From NCBI GenBank assembly GCA_024743215.1, contig JANSWZ010000012.1, forward strand, positions 1 to 64,000: 64,000 nt of DNA. Direction: 5' to 3'. Origin of the DNA: Alphaproteobacteria bacterium. Its GTDB lineage: Bacteria > Pseudomonadota > Alphaproteobacteria > Rhizobiales > GCA-2746425. Numbering within the stretch: the first letter of the stretch is position 1; each line of letters starts with the position of its first letter. Positions 26,795 to 35,743 of the stretch are shown piece by piece. Below the pieces are notes generated by a model that saw only the letters and a program-made list of their open reading frames with translations, was not told the DNA's origin and did no database searches. Both the position numbers and the translations under genes were made by a program.

Positions 26795-27808
26795 CTAATT
26801 GAGCAGCGCTTTCTTTTCGTTCTCAATCTGCTCGAACATTGCGTCATAGGTGTCACCAAAAGCTGCCTTCATCTCGACAGCAACGCCCTGTTTGAAGGCC
26901 TCAACATCCAGACCGTCTTCGGTTGTGATGAATATCTTGCCCAGATCTTCCAGCTTGCTGCGCAAGTCACTTTCCGACGTTTCAGCTTCGATCAGGTTTC
27001 TGGCGGCCACACTGACAGCAGCCTCTTCCACCCAGGCCTGTTGCTCGGCTGTCAATCCTTCAAAAAACGCGGCGTTGATGAGCATTGGACCACCAGCCAG
27101 AATGTGGTTGGTCAGCATGATATGGCTTTGAGCCTCATACAGCTTGTCGTTGAGAATGTTGGACAATGGATTTTCCTGGCAGTCTGCAAGACCGGTCGCC
27201 AACGCAGTGGTCAATTCGGAATATTCGATTGGCACCGGAATCCCGCCCATACCCTTTACTGTGGCTATGAAAACCGGAAACGGAATGGCCCGGAATTTGA
27301 CACCTGCCAGATCGCCGGGTGAATAGATCGCACGATTGCATGTCGCCTGTCGGCCCGCACTGTCAATGGGTGCAAGAACCATCAAACCGGAACCGCTTTC
27401 CGCTAGCCGCGCATTCAAACCCTTCAGAATTTCCGAGTTTTCATGCGTAAGAAGTTCATGGCGCTGGCGCGGGTTCTCAAACACATAAGGCGCATCAAGG
27501 GCGCCAGCCTGCTCGTCGAACACGCTGAGCGAACCCCATGTGTTGGCGGTCACCTGAACCGTGCCGGATGCTGCCAATTCGTTCAGTTCCGACAAGCTGC
27601 CCAACTGGCCATCAGGAAAGACCTGCACCCGGATGGCGCCGCCTGACAGGTCTTCCAGGGTTTCCTTGAAATCAGTAGCCATGATACCGCCGGAACTGTT
27701 CGCGGAAGTCGGGTGCGCATATTTGATTGTCACATCCTGCGCTAACGCAGTGCCTCCCAGCAGAGAGGCCACAATGCCCCCCAGAATCATCCCATTCACA
27801 TATCGCAT
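26795..27808 (-). CDS. TRAP transporter substrate-binding protein (DctP type)
   Basis: 337 residues from ATG 27808 with GGAGG seven bases upstream. Signal peptide to about residue 24 (TALA-QD). PGDLAGVKFRAIPFPVF carries the conserved ligand Arg, and YSELTTALATGLADCQENPL matches the family. It delivers an acidic solute to the DctQM permease encoded downstream. A regulator-site-like element lies at 27842-27862 in its promoter, shared with the divergent enzyme operon at 28799. The solute may be a sugar acid or a related carboxylate (inference). Confidence 0.9.
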   Translation of the reverse strand: MRYVNGMILGGIVASLLGGTALAQDVTIKYAHPTSANSSGGIMATDFKETLEDLSGGAIRVQVFPDGQLGSLSELNELAASGTVQVTANTWGSLSVFDEQAGALDAPYVFENPRQRHELLTHENSEILKGLNARLAESGSGLMVLAPIDSAGRQATCNRAIYSPGDLAGVKFRAIPFPVFIATVKGMGGIPVPIEYSELTTALATGLADCQENPLSNILNDKLYEAQSHIMLTNHILAGGPMLINAAFFEGLTAEQQAWVEEAAVSVAARNLIEAETSESDLRSKLEDLGKIFITTEDGLDVEAFKQGVAVEMKAAFGDTYDAMFEQIENEKKALLN

Positions 27809-27841
27809 CACATTTCCTCCAATGATATCTCGAAATTATCT

Positions 27842-27862
27842 GATATTCATACAGATATATCA
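27842..27862. promoter_or_regulatory. Candidate GntR operator, copy 1 (TRAP operon promoter)
   Basis: The 21-nt element begins GATATT and ends TACAGATATATCA, and 19 of 21 bases match the element at 28799-28819. It lies about 35-55 nt upstream of the binding-protein start, where a repressor or activator would act. The most likely binder is the GntR protein encoded next to it. Confidence 0.65.
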
Positions 27863-28005
27863 TGTAGAATACATATTGCAAGCAACACCGAAAAAACCGA
27901 TAAAATGTGATATTTATCAATAGATTAAACGAAAAATTGACACGGTAAAACAATCCACAACAGTAGATTCAACAGGCCTAAAATGTGGAAAAGTGCTAAA
28001 AACGC

Positions 28006-28677
28006 TTAAAGTTGATCAAGTCGGAGGGTGCGCAATGCGGTCACAAGCAGTTCTCCACCCCTATCTCGCTGCGTTCTATGTAGTTCCCTGGCATTAAACG
28101 CATCGCCAGCAGCGATTTTTTTGATCAGATCAGTATGTGCATCAGCCGACCTGGCCTTTTGCGACAGGGGCACGAGACGCAGGGCAACGAAGTGGGCACG
28201 CTGCGCTATATCGCGATAGGTATTCCCCGCTTCTGCAAGATGTGTATTGCCAGAACCACGCAGCAGAGCTCGATGAAAGGACTCATCTGCCAGGTTCCAT
28301 TTCTCGCCATCTTCCTCGGTAATCGCGGAGGCCATCCTGGATGTGGCAGCTTCCAATTCAGCAATGGAATCATCTCTGGTGTCACAGGAAGCCAGAAGAA
28401 AAACTGCCTCCACTTCAATTGCTGTAATTACCTGATAAATAGAGCGTAAATCGTTTACCGACAGGGGCAGAACACGAACGCCGCGCCGAGCATTCACCTC
28501 CAGAACACCTTCGTTGGCCAGACGTAACATGGCTTCACGAACCGGCGTACGGCTGACACCCAAGGCATCGCCGATGGCTTTCGCATCCACCTGGCTGCCC
28601 GCTGGAATACGGCCGGATAAAACCTCCAGCTTGAGATGCTGGTAAGCTTGGCCGGTTAACGATTCTGTATCCTTCAC
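28006..28677 (-). CDS. GntR-family regulator with FCD domain
   Basis: 223 residues from GTG 28677, with AAAAGGA seven bases upstream. Winged helix-turn-helix at about residues 10-70 (VDAKAIGDALGVSRTPVREAML) and a C-terminal FCD domain (NLADESFHRALL, TYRDIAQRAHF). It lies between the TRAP operon and the divergent catabolic operon, and two near-identical sites flank it. It is the probable regulator of both. Ligand likely the TRAP substrate or a metabolite of it. Confidence 0.87.
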   Translation of the reverse strand: MKDTESLTGQAYQHLKLEVLSGRIPAGSQVDAKAIGDALGVSRTPVREAMLRLANEGVLEVNARRGVRVLPLSVNDLRSIYQVITAIEVEAVFLLASCDTRDDSIAELEAATSRMASAITEEDGEKWNLADESFHRALLRGSGNTHLAEAGNTYRDIAQRAHFVALRLVPLSQKARSADAHTDLIKKIAAGDAFNARELHRTQRDRGGELLVTALRTLRLDQL

Positions 28678-28798
28678 ACACGGTTCCTTTTCAAGGGTGA
28701 ACCCAATGCGCCTTGCCGCACAGGCCAGGCTTCAGACTGGATTCCAATTCAATTCAGCCCGCCCTTCTTCTGTTGACATACTCCAACGCTCACGTATA

Positions 28799-28819
28799 GA
28801 TATTTTTACAGATATATCA
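28799..28819. promoter_or_regulatory. Candidate GntR operator, copy 2 (enzyme operon promoter)
   Basis: Second copy of the element at 27842-27862 (19 of 21 bases identical; core TACAGATATATCA). It ends 13 nt before the ATG of the dehydrogenase gene, overlapping the region where transcription would start, which suggests repression. Confidence 0.65.
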
Positions 28820-28832
28820 GTTGGATTTTCGA

Positions 28833-29945
28833 ATGCAAAAATCATTTAATATTGCTGTCGTCGCCGGCGACGGGATTGGCCCTGAAGTATGCGAAAGCGC
28901 CATTCAGGTCCTCAAGGCGTGCAAAAACCCGGATTGCGAGTTGGCATTTCAGTACCACAAAGGCGGCGCCAAGGTTTTCCTGGAGACCGGCACCGCCCTT
29001 CCGGACGCAACGCTTGAGCAATGTCTCGGCTCGGATGCGGTTCTTCATGGCGCGGCAGGTCTACCCGATGTCAACTTTCCTGACGGTACCGAAGCGGGGC
29101 AGGACTTTTCGATGAAAATGCGCTCGACGCTTGATCTTTACGCCAATATCCGCCCCGTCCGCAGCTTTCCAGGCGTTCCCTCTCCGCTACAGAGTCCAAT
29201 GGGCCGCATAATTGATTACATCATCGTGCGCGAGAATACAGAGGGCCTTTATGCAGCACGATCCGGCGGAAACATTATCCGCAATGAAGTCGCGACCGAC
29301 ACTATGATTTTCACCCGATTTGGTATCGAAAGGATCTGCCATAAAGCCGCTGAGCTTGCTCTAAGCCGCAACGGCGCACCTGCCGATGGTGTAAAACGCA
29401 TCACGATTGTCGATAAGGCAAATGTGCTGCGTGGCTACGCCTTCTTCCGTAAAGTTGCACTTGAGGTGTTTGCCGGATACAAGGAACTGGAAGTTGAATG
29501 CATACTGATAGATGCAGTAACAGCGGATATGCTGCAGCGACCAGAGCACTTTGATATCATCGTGACCGAGAATATGTTTGGAGACATCATATCCGATCTG
29601 GCCGCAGCCACCGTCGGCGGACTGGGCATCGCCCCTTCCGCTGAAATCGGTGACCAGCATGGCTATTTCCAGGGCATTCACGGTTCCGCGCCAACATTGA
29701 CCGGAAAAAATCTGGCAAACCCGATTGCAACAATCCTGTCTGCGGCTGAAATGCTTTCATGGCTTGGCGGGAAGCACAATATTCCCTCGCTGCTGGCTGA
29801 CGCCACACGAATTTCAGATTCGGTGGCACAAATTCTTGCCGAGGCGCAGCATGTCACCGCAGACTTGGGTGGCACAGCATCAACAACCGACTGTACAAAT
29901 GCCATTATTCAAAAAATGAACAACACTGTTGTTCAGCCTGCCTGA
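28833..29945 (+). CDS. Isocitrate/isopropylmalate dehydrogenase-family enzyme
   Basis: 370 residues from ATG 28833. Family features in order: VVAGDGIGPEV near the N-terminus, substrate Arg-rich loop SMKMRSTLDLYANIRPVRSF, DYIIVRENTEGLY, DKANVLRG with the catalytic Lys, and VTENMFGDIISDLAAATVGGLG with the metal Asp residues. It oxidatively decarboxylates a (2R,3S)-2-hydroxyacid; homologues act on isopropylmalate, isocitrate, homoisocitrate, D-malate or tartrate. Catabolic context with a TRAP importer argues against leucine synthesis and for a tartrate/malate-like acid. Substrate undetermined. Confidence 0.82.
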   Translation: MQKSFNIAVVAGDGIGPEVCESAIQVLKACKNPDCELAFQYHKGGAKVFLETGTALPDATLEQCLGSDAVLHGAAGLPDVNFPDGTEAGQDFSMKMRSTLDLYANIRPVRSFPGVPSPLQSPMGRIIDYIIVRENTEGLYAARSGGNIIRNEVATDTMIFTRFGIERICHKAAELALSRNGAPADGVKRITIVDKANVLRGYAFFRKVALEVFAGYKELEVECILIDAVTADMLQRPEHFDIIVTENMFGDIISDLAAATVGGLGIAPSAEIGDQHGYFQGIHGSAPTLTGKNLANPIATILSAAEMLSWLGGKHNIPSLLADATRISDSVAQILAEAQHVTADLGGTASTTDCTNAIIQKMNNTVVQPA

Positions 29946-29969
29946 ACCAATTCGCACCGGACCACTTTC

Positions 29970-31001
29970 ATGCCCGACACCCACACCATTTCCCTCAACC
30001 TGCCCAGATTTGGTCTGGGTGGCGGGCCAATTGGAGGTCTGACCAGGGACATGACGAATGAGGACGCACGAAAACTGCTTGAAGCCGCCTGGGACGGCGG
30101 TCTGCGCTATTTCGATACCGCACCCTGGTACGGCAACACCCATAGTGAACACAGGGTCGGTTCATTTCTAAGGGAAAAATCCCGTGACAGCTTCATTCTG
30201 ACAACCAAGGTCGGTCGGCTTTACAGAAAGCCGGACCGGGGCTTTGATTTTGAAAGTTCAAAATGGCGCGCGCGCTGGCCCGGCGGTCTGCCAATGGTTC
30301 CAAATCTTGACTATTCCTATGATGGCATCATGCGTTCCTATGAAGACAGCATTCAGCGAACCGGCATAACCCGGTTTGACGCGCTTGCCATTCACGACCT
30401 TGATATCCGCCATCTCCAGACCGAAGAGCGGGTAAGCGCCGCCATTGGGCAACTGGCCAGCAGCGGCTTCAGGGCGTTATCCGAGCTGAAAGGCGCAAGT
30501 GAGATTCAGGCCATCGGTGCCGGGATCAATTTCTCCGGATATATCGGACGCTTCCTCAAGGAGTTTGATCTCGATTATTTTCTCGTTGCCATGCCCTACA
30601 CACTGGCCGACCAGTCAATTCTGCATACCGAATTACCCCTATGTGAAAAACATGGTGCGCAGGTGATTGTGGGTGCGCCGTTTGCATCCGGAATGCTGGC
30701 CTCCGGCGCAGGGCCTGACGCAAAATTCAACTATGCAGAACCAACGGCTGAAGCCCGTTCCAAGGTCAACGCCATAAGGGCAGTTTGCACGCGACATAGT
30801 GTGTCCATGTCCGCTGCCGCTCTGCAGTTCCCACTTGGGCATTCTGCCGTCACATCTGTCGTATTCGGTGCGGAAACCGATCAACAGGTGGCTGACAACA
30901 TCGCCGCGATCACAGAGCCGATCACTGAGGGTTTCTGGCAGGATTTGCGTGCCGAAAAGCTGATAGCGCCAGATGCGCCCATACCACCCAGCGCAGCATA
31001 A
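29970..31001 (+). CDS. Aldo/keto reductase, aldose 1-dehydrogenase/pyridoxal 4-dehydrogenase-like
   Basis: 343 residues, a TIM-barrel NAD(P) oxidoreductase. Asp and Tyr of the catalytic tetrad appear in GLRYFDTAPWYG (about 45-56), the Lys in LTTKVGRLYR, and the His in DALAIHDLD. The subgroup with LGGGPIGGL and FDFSYDG-type loops includes D-threo-aldose 1-dehydrogenase (L-fucose dehydrogenase) and pyridoxal 4-dehydrogenase, both of which turn a cyclic hemiacetal into a lactone. The next gene encodes a putative lactonase, which fits. Substrate is open: sugar or pyridoxal. Confidence 0.82.
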   Translation: MPDTHTISLNLPRFGLGGGPIGGLTRDMTNEDARKLLEAAWDGGLRYFDTAPWYGNTHSEHRVGSFLREKSRDSFILTTKVGRLYRKPDRGFDFESSKWRARWPGGLPMVPNLDYSYDGIMRSYEDSIQRTGITRFDALAIHDLDIRHLQTEERVSAAIGQLASSGFRALSELKGASEIQAIGAGINFSGYIGRFLKEFDLDYFLVAMPYTLADQSILHTELPLCEKHGAQVIVGAPFASGMLASGAGPDAKFNYAEPTAEARSKVNAIRAVCTRHSVSMSAAALQFPLGHSAVTSVVFGAETDQQVADNIAAITEPITEGFWQDLRAEKLIAPDAPIPPSAA

Positions 31002-31036
31002 TTCAGGAAAACCAGCAGCAGGAATGACAAAGCGCA

Positions 31037-31840
31037 ATGACTAAGATTTGGGAAGTTTACGCACTTAAATATTCTGAACGCAATGATCGGACCCGCGCCG
31101 ATAGTTTCATCTTTGAAGAGAATATCAACCAGCAGCATGACATGGATTATTTCATCTGGTTGCTACGCTGCAAAGATGAGCTGATATTGGTCGATACCGG
31201 CTATGACGCGCGCGACGCGGTGCCAAGACAACGCCCCACCCTGCGCGAGCCAGCGGACGCACTTCGGCAGTTTGGTGTACGGCCGGAAGATATAACAGAT
31301 CTCGTGATCACTCATTTGCACTATGATCATGCCGGTGGATTACCGCAATTTCCCAATGCCACCATTCACATTCAGGCAGCGGAAGTGGCCTATGCCACAG
31401 GCCCCTGCATGTGCCATGACGCCCTGCGCATGCCTTATACGGCCAGCCATCTATGCGATCTGATTCAGCGTATCTATTCAGGTCGGGTAGTGTTTTATGA
31501 GGGCGACGCACAAATTGCCGATGGCGTCATAGCTTACCAGATTGGGGGACACTCCCGCGGATTGCAGGCCTTGGGTGTGCAAACGGAAAGCGGCACACTT
31601 TGTCTGGCGTCAGATGCCTCCCATTACTACGAGAATGTGTTTTTACGAAAACCATTTCCCATTGTGGTGGATGCTCAGGACATGTTGGATGGATTTAACC
31701 GGCTCGAGGAGATTGCAACAGATCGCTCGCTGATCATTCCCGGCCATGATCCTCTGGTCACGAGCTATTTTCCAAACTGGCAGGATTGCGACTTCATTTA
31801 CCGGCTCGACAAGGGCTGCAAAATTCCATTCGACCTATGA
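31037..31840 (+). CDS. Metallo-beta-lactamase-fold lactonase
   Basis: 267 residues. The zinc motif THLHYDHAGG (HxHxDH, about residues 93-102) and later His/Asp residues in GGHSRG, ASDASHYYENV and IPGHDPLV form the binuclear metal site of the quorum-quenching-lactonase/4-pyridoxolactonase group. It probably hydrolyses the lactone made by the aldo/keto reductase encoded 35 nt upstream. In Mesorhizobium loti a similar enzyme opens 4-pyridoxolactone during vitamin B6 breakdown. A sugar lactone is the main alternative. Confidence 0.82.
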   Translation: MTKIWEVYALKYSERNDRTRADSFIFEENINQQHDMDYFIWLLRCKDELILVDTGYDARDAVPRQRPTLREPADALRQFGVRPEDITDLVITHLHYDHAGGLPQFPNATIHIQAAEVAYATGPCMCHDALRMPYTASHLCDLIQRIYSGRVVFYEGDAQIADGVIAYQIGGHSRGLQALGVQTESGTLCLASDASHYYENVFLRKPFPIVVDAQDMLDGFNRLEEIATDRSLIIPGHDPLVTSYFPNWQDCDFIYRLDKGCKIPFDL

Positions 31841-31842
31841 AG

Positions 31843-33027
31843 TCAGGACCGACAAAGAACCCGTAACCGCATCATGGCCACGACACCAAACAACGGCCCC
31901 AGGGCCAGTCCGGCCAGCACTGCCGGCCAGCCAAATGCCGAGGCAATCAGTGGTGTGGTCTGGACCGTGACAATGGTCAGAGCAAAGCCAAGGGCGGTTT
32001 GAAATGTCATCAGGCTTCCGGCCTGATCGGGCGGTGCGAAATCGGCCACCAACGCTGAAAACTGGGCAGAATCGGGAATAATGCTGATACCCCAGATCAC
32101 AACGACAATCAGCGTCAGCCAGGCCGGTCCACCAAAACTCAGCGCCGCGGCAAGCGCCGACAAACCACTGATAATCATGGCAATAATGGCGACCTCTGCC
32201 TTGCCGATCCGGTCGGCGACGAGTCCAGCCAATATGCTGGCAACCGCTCCGGCGGCAATCGCCGCAAAGGCGGTGATGGTTGAGAGCCGAACCGCCTCAT
32301 CCATCGGCATCGTAACTGCGTAGGACGTGGCTGTTGCCAGACCAACCCAGGCCCACATGGCGTAAAGCTCCCACATATGGCCAAGATAGCCTGCATAGGC
32401 TAGCCGTACCCGGCGATTGGTCCACGCAGACGCTATGGTGCGCGGGTTGAAACGCGGTGCAATGGAATGGTGTGGCCCCAGCCCGACAAGCAGGCACAGC
32501 AAGCCACCAGCAGCGGCAGCAACAGACACGACAACAATGATCAGCCGCCAGTTTGCACCGCCTGCAAGGGATAAAAGATGTGGAAAGGCCGACCCAAGTG
32601 TCAGGGCAGCAATCAGTGCACCGACAAGAAACCCGCGGTCCTTCTGCCCCCATCCGACCATGATTTTCATGCCCACCGGGTAAACCCCGGCCAACAATGC
32701 ACCGGTCAGGAACCGCGCTATAATGGCAAGCCCGCTACCCGGTGATGACAAGACAAGCGTGAAATTCACAAGGCCCGCTAATACAGCGGAAAGCGCAAAA
32801 ACCCGCCTTGGATCATACCTGTCAGCCAACCCGAAAAACGCGACAATCAAGGCACCCACAACGAAGCCTGCCTGAACGCTGCTGGACAAAGCCGCCTGAC
32901 GCATTCCGGATATGTCCACTTCCCGGATCATATCCGGCAGGACTGCGGAGGACACAAACCACAGCGACATGCCGGCGACTTCCGCCAGAAGCAGCAGGCT
33001 CAGCGAGCGAAAACGGGAACCGGGCAA
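31843..33027 (-). CDS. Major facilitator superfamily transporter
   Basis: 394 residues and about 12 membrane segments, with the MFS A-loop GLADRYDPRR near residue 66 and its repeat GLVADRIGKAE in the second half. The start is TTG 33027; no ATG is available nearby. It is the last gene behind the ribose-type ABC operon (67 nt after the SGNH esterase gene) and ends almost tail-to-tail with the lactonase gene. Direction of transport and substrate are not evident; export of a sugar or metabolite is as likely as import. Confidence 0.8.
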   Translation of the reverse strand: MPGSRFRSLSLLLLAEVAGMSLWFVSSAVLPDMIREVDISGMRQAALSSSVQAGFVVGALIVAFFGLADRYDPRRVFALSAVLAGLVNFTLVLSSPGSGLAIIARFLTGALLAGVYPVGMKIMVGWGQKDRGFLVGALIAALTLGSAFPHLLSLAGGANWRLIIVVVSVAAAAGGLLCLLVGLGPHHSIAPRFNPRTIASAWTNRRVRLAYAGYLGHMWELYAMWAWVGLATATSYAVTMPMDEAVRLSTITAFAAIAAGAVASILAGLVADRIGKAEVAIIAMIISGLSALAAALSFGGPAWLTLIVVVIWGISIIPDSAQFSALVADFAPPDQAGSLMTFQTALGFALTIVTVQTTPLIASAFGWPAVLAGLALGPLFGVVAMMRLRVLCRS

Positions 33028-33094
33028 TAGATAACTTTCAGAGTCAAACAGAGGTGCGGCTGACCCTATCGGACTCCGTTGAAACCATAAAGCA

Positions 33095-33757
33095 TCAGGC
33101 GTTCAGAATATCGTGAACCTTTTTCGCAATCGCCTTGCCAAGATCCATATTGTTCTGGGCTGTAAAGTGAATGCCATCCACGCCGTCTGTCGTGATGAAA
33201 TCTCCTGCATTGAGGAAATCCACCTTCATGAAATCCGCCATATTCTTGTAGTGCTCGCCAAGCTCTGCAGTTTTTTCATGACCACCGCCAAACATTCCCT
33301 GAAAAAACGGGTGCGGCATCGGGGTGAGCGGTGGCGGCGCGACGACAAGGGTTTTGGGAGCCCGGTAAGGCGTACCTATGCCACCGGCGCTTGCCCCGAT
33401 CTGACCCACCAGTTTCGCCATACCATTGGCAATTTCAAACGGCGTGCGGTGGAAGAAGGATTTTGTGTCATTTGTGCCGAGCATGACAATCACAAGGTCC
33501 AGCGGCAGATGACTGGCAAGGGCTGCCGGCAGGTAATGGCTGCCATTGAGGCGCGGATCATTGGGATCATCAAGACTGGTGGTGCGTGCACTTAATCCCT
33601 CCTCGATGATATGAAAGCCGTCCCCCAATTGAGAGGCCATCACACCGGCCCAGCGTTGTTCGAACGGATAGCGATAGGTGGGCGCGCCTTCAATAACCGG
33701 GATCCAGCCCCAGGTCAGAGAATCGCCGTAACACAAAATGGACTTTTTATCGGACAT
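33095..33757 (-). CDS. SGNH-family esterase (copy 1)
   Basis: 220 residues, no signal peptide, so cytoplasmic. The nucleophile block is CYGDSLTWG (9-17), the Asn block GTND (near 95), and the Asp/His pair is in DGVDGIHF near the C-terminus. It falls in the family of arylesterases and acyltransferases similar to the Mycobacterium smegmatis octameric enzyme, and to carbohydrate acetylesterases. It closes the ribose-type ABC operon, 28 nt after the permease, suggesting removal of acetyl groups from the imported sugar. A related copy lies at 38809. Confidence 0.85.
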   Translation of the reverse strand: MSDKKSILCYGDSLTWGWIPVIEGAPTYRYPFEQRWAGVMASQLGDGFHIIEEGLSARTTSLDDPNDPRLNGSHYLPAALASHLPLDLVIVMLGTNDTKSFFHRTPFEIANGMAKLVGQIGASAGGIGTPYRAPKTLVVAPPPLTPMPHPFFQGMFGGGHEKTAELGEHYKNMADFMKVDFLNAGDFITTDGVDGIHFTAQNNMDLGKAIAKKVHDILNA

Positions 33758-33785
33758 GATGGATTCCTCGGTGCAGGTTGATTGG

Positions 33786-34745
33786 TCAGGATTTGGCGGT
33801 TCGAACGCCGTAGAAGATAGCGGCCAGCAGAATGATCATCCCCTGTGCCATCAGCTTGCCAGGATCATCGATCCCGAAAGTCGTCATCACCACAAACAGC
33901 AGTGCAAAGGACAGAACGCCGAAGAACGGGCCGGAAACACCGCCCTCGCCGCGCCCAAAAACAACACCGCCCAAAATGGTGGCTGCCACCGCTAAAATTG
34001 GCAGATCAAGCCCGACCCGCACACTGCCAACAGCAATGGAGGCGGTTTGCACAAGGGCTGCAATACCGGCAATCAGCCCAGCCAGCGTATGCGCCAAAAT
34101 GACAGTTCTCTCTACGGGTACGCCTGAAAAATGCGCAGCTTGCGCATTCGCGCCCACTGAACTCACATAGCGGCCAAAAACCGTACGCGCCAGAAACAGG
34201 GCCATCAGAACGCTGAGAAACACCCAGAACAGCACCGGGGTCGGAATCGACCAGAATTTTGTGTTGTAAATATCGCTGAAAATGGATGGCACATCGCCCG
34301 GTGGCTTGCCGCTCGACAGAAATTGGACAAGCCCGATCAGAATGATGCTGACAGCCAATGTAACAATCACTGCTGAAACACGGCGCTTGCTGACCATGTA
34401 ACCGTTAAACAGTCCAATTCCCGTTCCAATCATCAGCGCCATGGGCACAAAGAACCAAAGCGGCGCGCCGGGAAACACGCTTGATGAAATCAGATAGTTG
34501 ATCAGAAGGATGACACCACCGCCGGACAGATCGATCGAATTGACCCGCATCACCAATTGCTGGGCAAGAACCAGAATGCCGAGCGGGACCACCTGTCGGA
34601 TAAAGATGCCCATAACATTGACATTCAACATATGCGGACGGGAAATCGATAGAATGATCAGCAGAATGAGAAACACATAGATCGCGGGCGGCACCCGCAA
34701 AAGACGCTGGACAAGCCCAGAATAAATCGCGTTCGCCATAATCAA
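33786..34745 (-). CDS. Ribose-type ABC transporter permease 2
   Basis: 319 residues with about 9-10 membrane segments; DLSGGGVILLINYLI, FNGYMVSKRRVSAVIVTLA and VGANAQAAHFSGVPV match RbsC-like permeases (the last is the ATPase-coupling region). Its start overlaps the previous permease by 4 nt. Two different permeases rather than one RbsC homodimer imply a heterodimeric channel, as in autoinducer-2/rhamnose-type importers. Confidence 0.87.
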   Translation of the reverse strand: MIMANAIYSGLVQRLLRVPPAIYVFLILLIILSISRPHMLNVNVMGIFIRQVVPLGILVLAQQLVMRVNSIDLSGGGVILLINYLISSSVFPGAPLWFFVPMALMIGTGIGLFNGYMVSKRRVSAVIVTLAVSIILIGLVQFLSSGKPPGDVPSIFSDIYNTKFWSIPTPVLFWVFLSVLMALFLARTVFGRYVSSVGANAQAAHFSGVPVERTVILAHTLAGLIAGIAALVQTASIAVGSVRVGLDLPILAVAATILGGVVFGRGEGGVSGPFFGVLSFALLFVVMTTFGIDDPGKLMAQGMIILLAAIFYGVRTAKS

Positions 34746-35743
34746 AGCCCCATCCGTTTGCGGGACTGGAAGGCGACCACGAACACCAGAATTGCACCCT
34801 TGATAGCGGTCTGAATAAAGGGAGAAATGTTGGCCAAATTCATGCCATTGGCCAGCAGCGCCATAACCATGGCGCCAATCACCGTGCCGTGCAGACTTCC
34901 AACACCTCCGGACAATTGAGCGCCGCCAATAGCGACAGCTGTGATCGCGTCAATCTCAAAGCCAAGACCGACATTGGGATCACCGGAGACAATCCGCCCA
35001 GCCAGAAACACGCCAGCCAGCGCGGCGAAACAGGAACAGGCCATATAGGCCAGAATAATGTTGCGCTTGTCGGCAATGCCGAAATTATGCGCCGCGTCCG
35101 TTGTCCCTGCTGCAATTCCGCCGCCAATTGCAAACAGATGCAACCCATAGCGCGAGCCGTGAAGGATCTTCCAGGCGACCAGAATCACAAACAGGCCCCA
35201 GAACACAGGCAAAGGCACCCCAAGAAAACTGCCTGCAACGGCAGAGATGACAATATCCGGAACCGTTCCGCCTGATACAGGGCGCAGCATCCGGGTGATG
35301 CCAAGCAGAATATATTGCATCGACAAGGTGGCAATGATCGGATGGACATTGAACCGGGTGACGACAATCCCGTTTGTAAAGCCGATCAGTCCCGCGAGCA
35401 GGAAAACAGCCGGTATCAGAATAAAACCCGGTCCTTCCAGCGCCAGAATCGCAGTTGTGAAACTGATCACCGACCCAACAGACAAATCCAGGCCACCCAG
35501 CAATATGACGAACATCTGCCCGATTGCAGCAATGATCAGAGGCATGGCCTGAGCCACCAGGTTGAACAGGTTTTCGGCGCTGAAGAACTGTTGCGTCTGA
35601 ACACTGAGAACCACAGCAAGCACGATGAAGCCAAGCAGAGGCAAGAGCCACATTCCCTGTCGGGATTGTTGCCCGGTAAACATGTTTCTCACTTTCGATC
35701 TCACGGTTTTGTCGCTATCAGCAATTTTCTGTCCACTGTTCAT
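34742..35743 (-). CDS. Ribose-type ABC transporter permease 1
   Basis: 333 residues, about 9-10 membrane segments. GGLDLSVGSVISFTTAIL and FTNGIVVTRFNVHPIIATLSM are typical of RbsC-family proteins. Overlaps both the ATPase gene and the second permease by 4 nt, so the three products are made in step. Confidence 0.88.
   Translation of the reverse strand: MNSGQKIADSDKTVRSKVRNMFTGQQSRQGMWLLPLLGFIVLAVVLSVQTQQFFSAENLFNLVAQAMPLIIAAIGQMFVILLGGLDLSVGSVISFTTAILALEGPGFILIPAVFLLAGLIGFTNGIVVTRFNVHPIIATLSMQYILLGITRMLRPVSGGTVPDIVISAVAGSFLGVPLPVFWGLFVILVAWKILHGSRYGLHLFAIGGGIAAGTTDAAHNFGIADKRNIILAYMACSCFAALAGVFLAGRIVSGDPNVGLGFEIDAITAVAIGGAQLSGGVGSLHGTVIGAMVMALLANGMNLANISPFIQTAIKGAILVFVVAFQSRKRMGL

Noticed and set aside
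28833-29945. leuB (leucine biosynthesis)
   Set aside because: No leu genes nearby and it shares an operator with a catabolic TRAP operon; a D-malate/tartrate-like acid is more likely.
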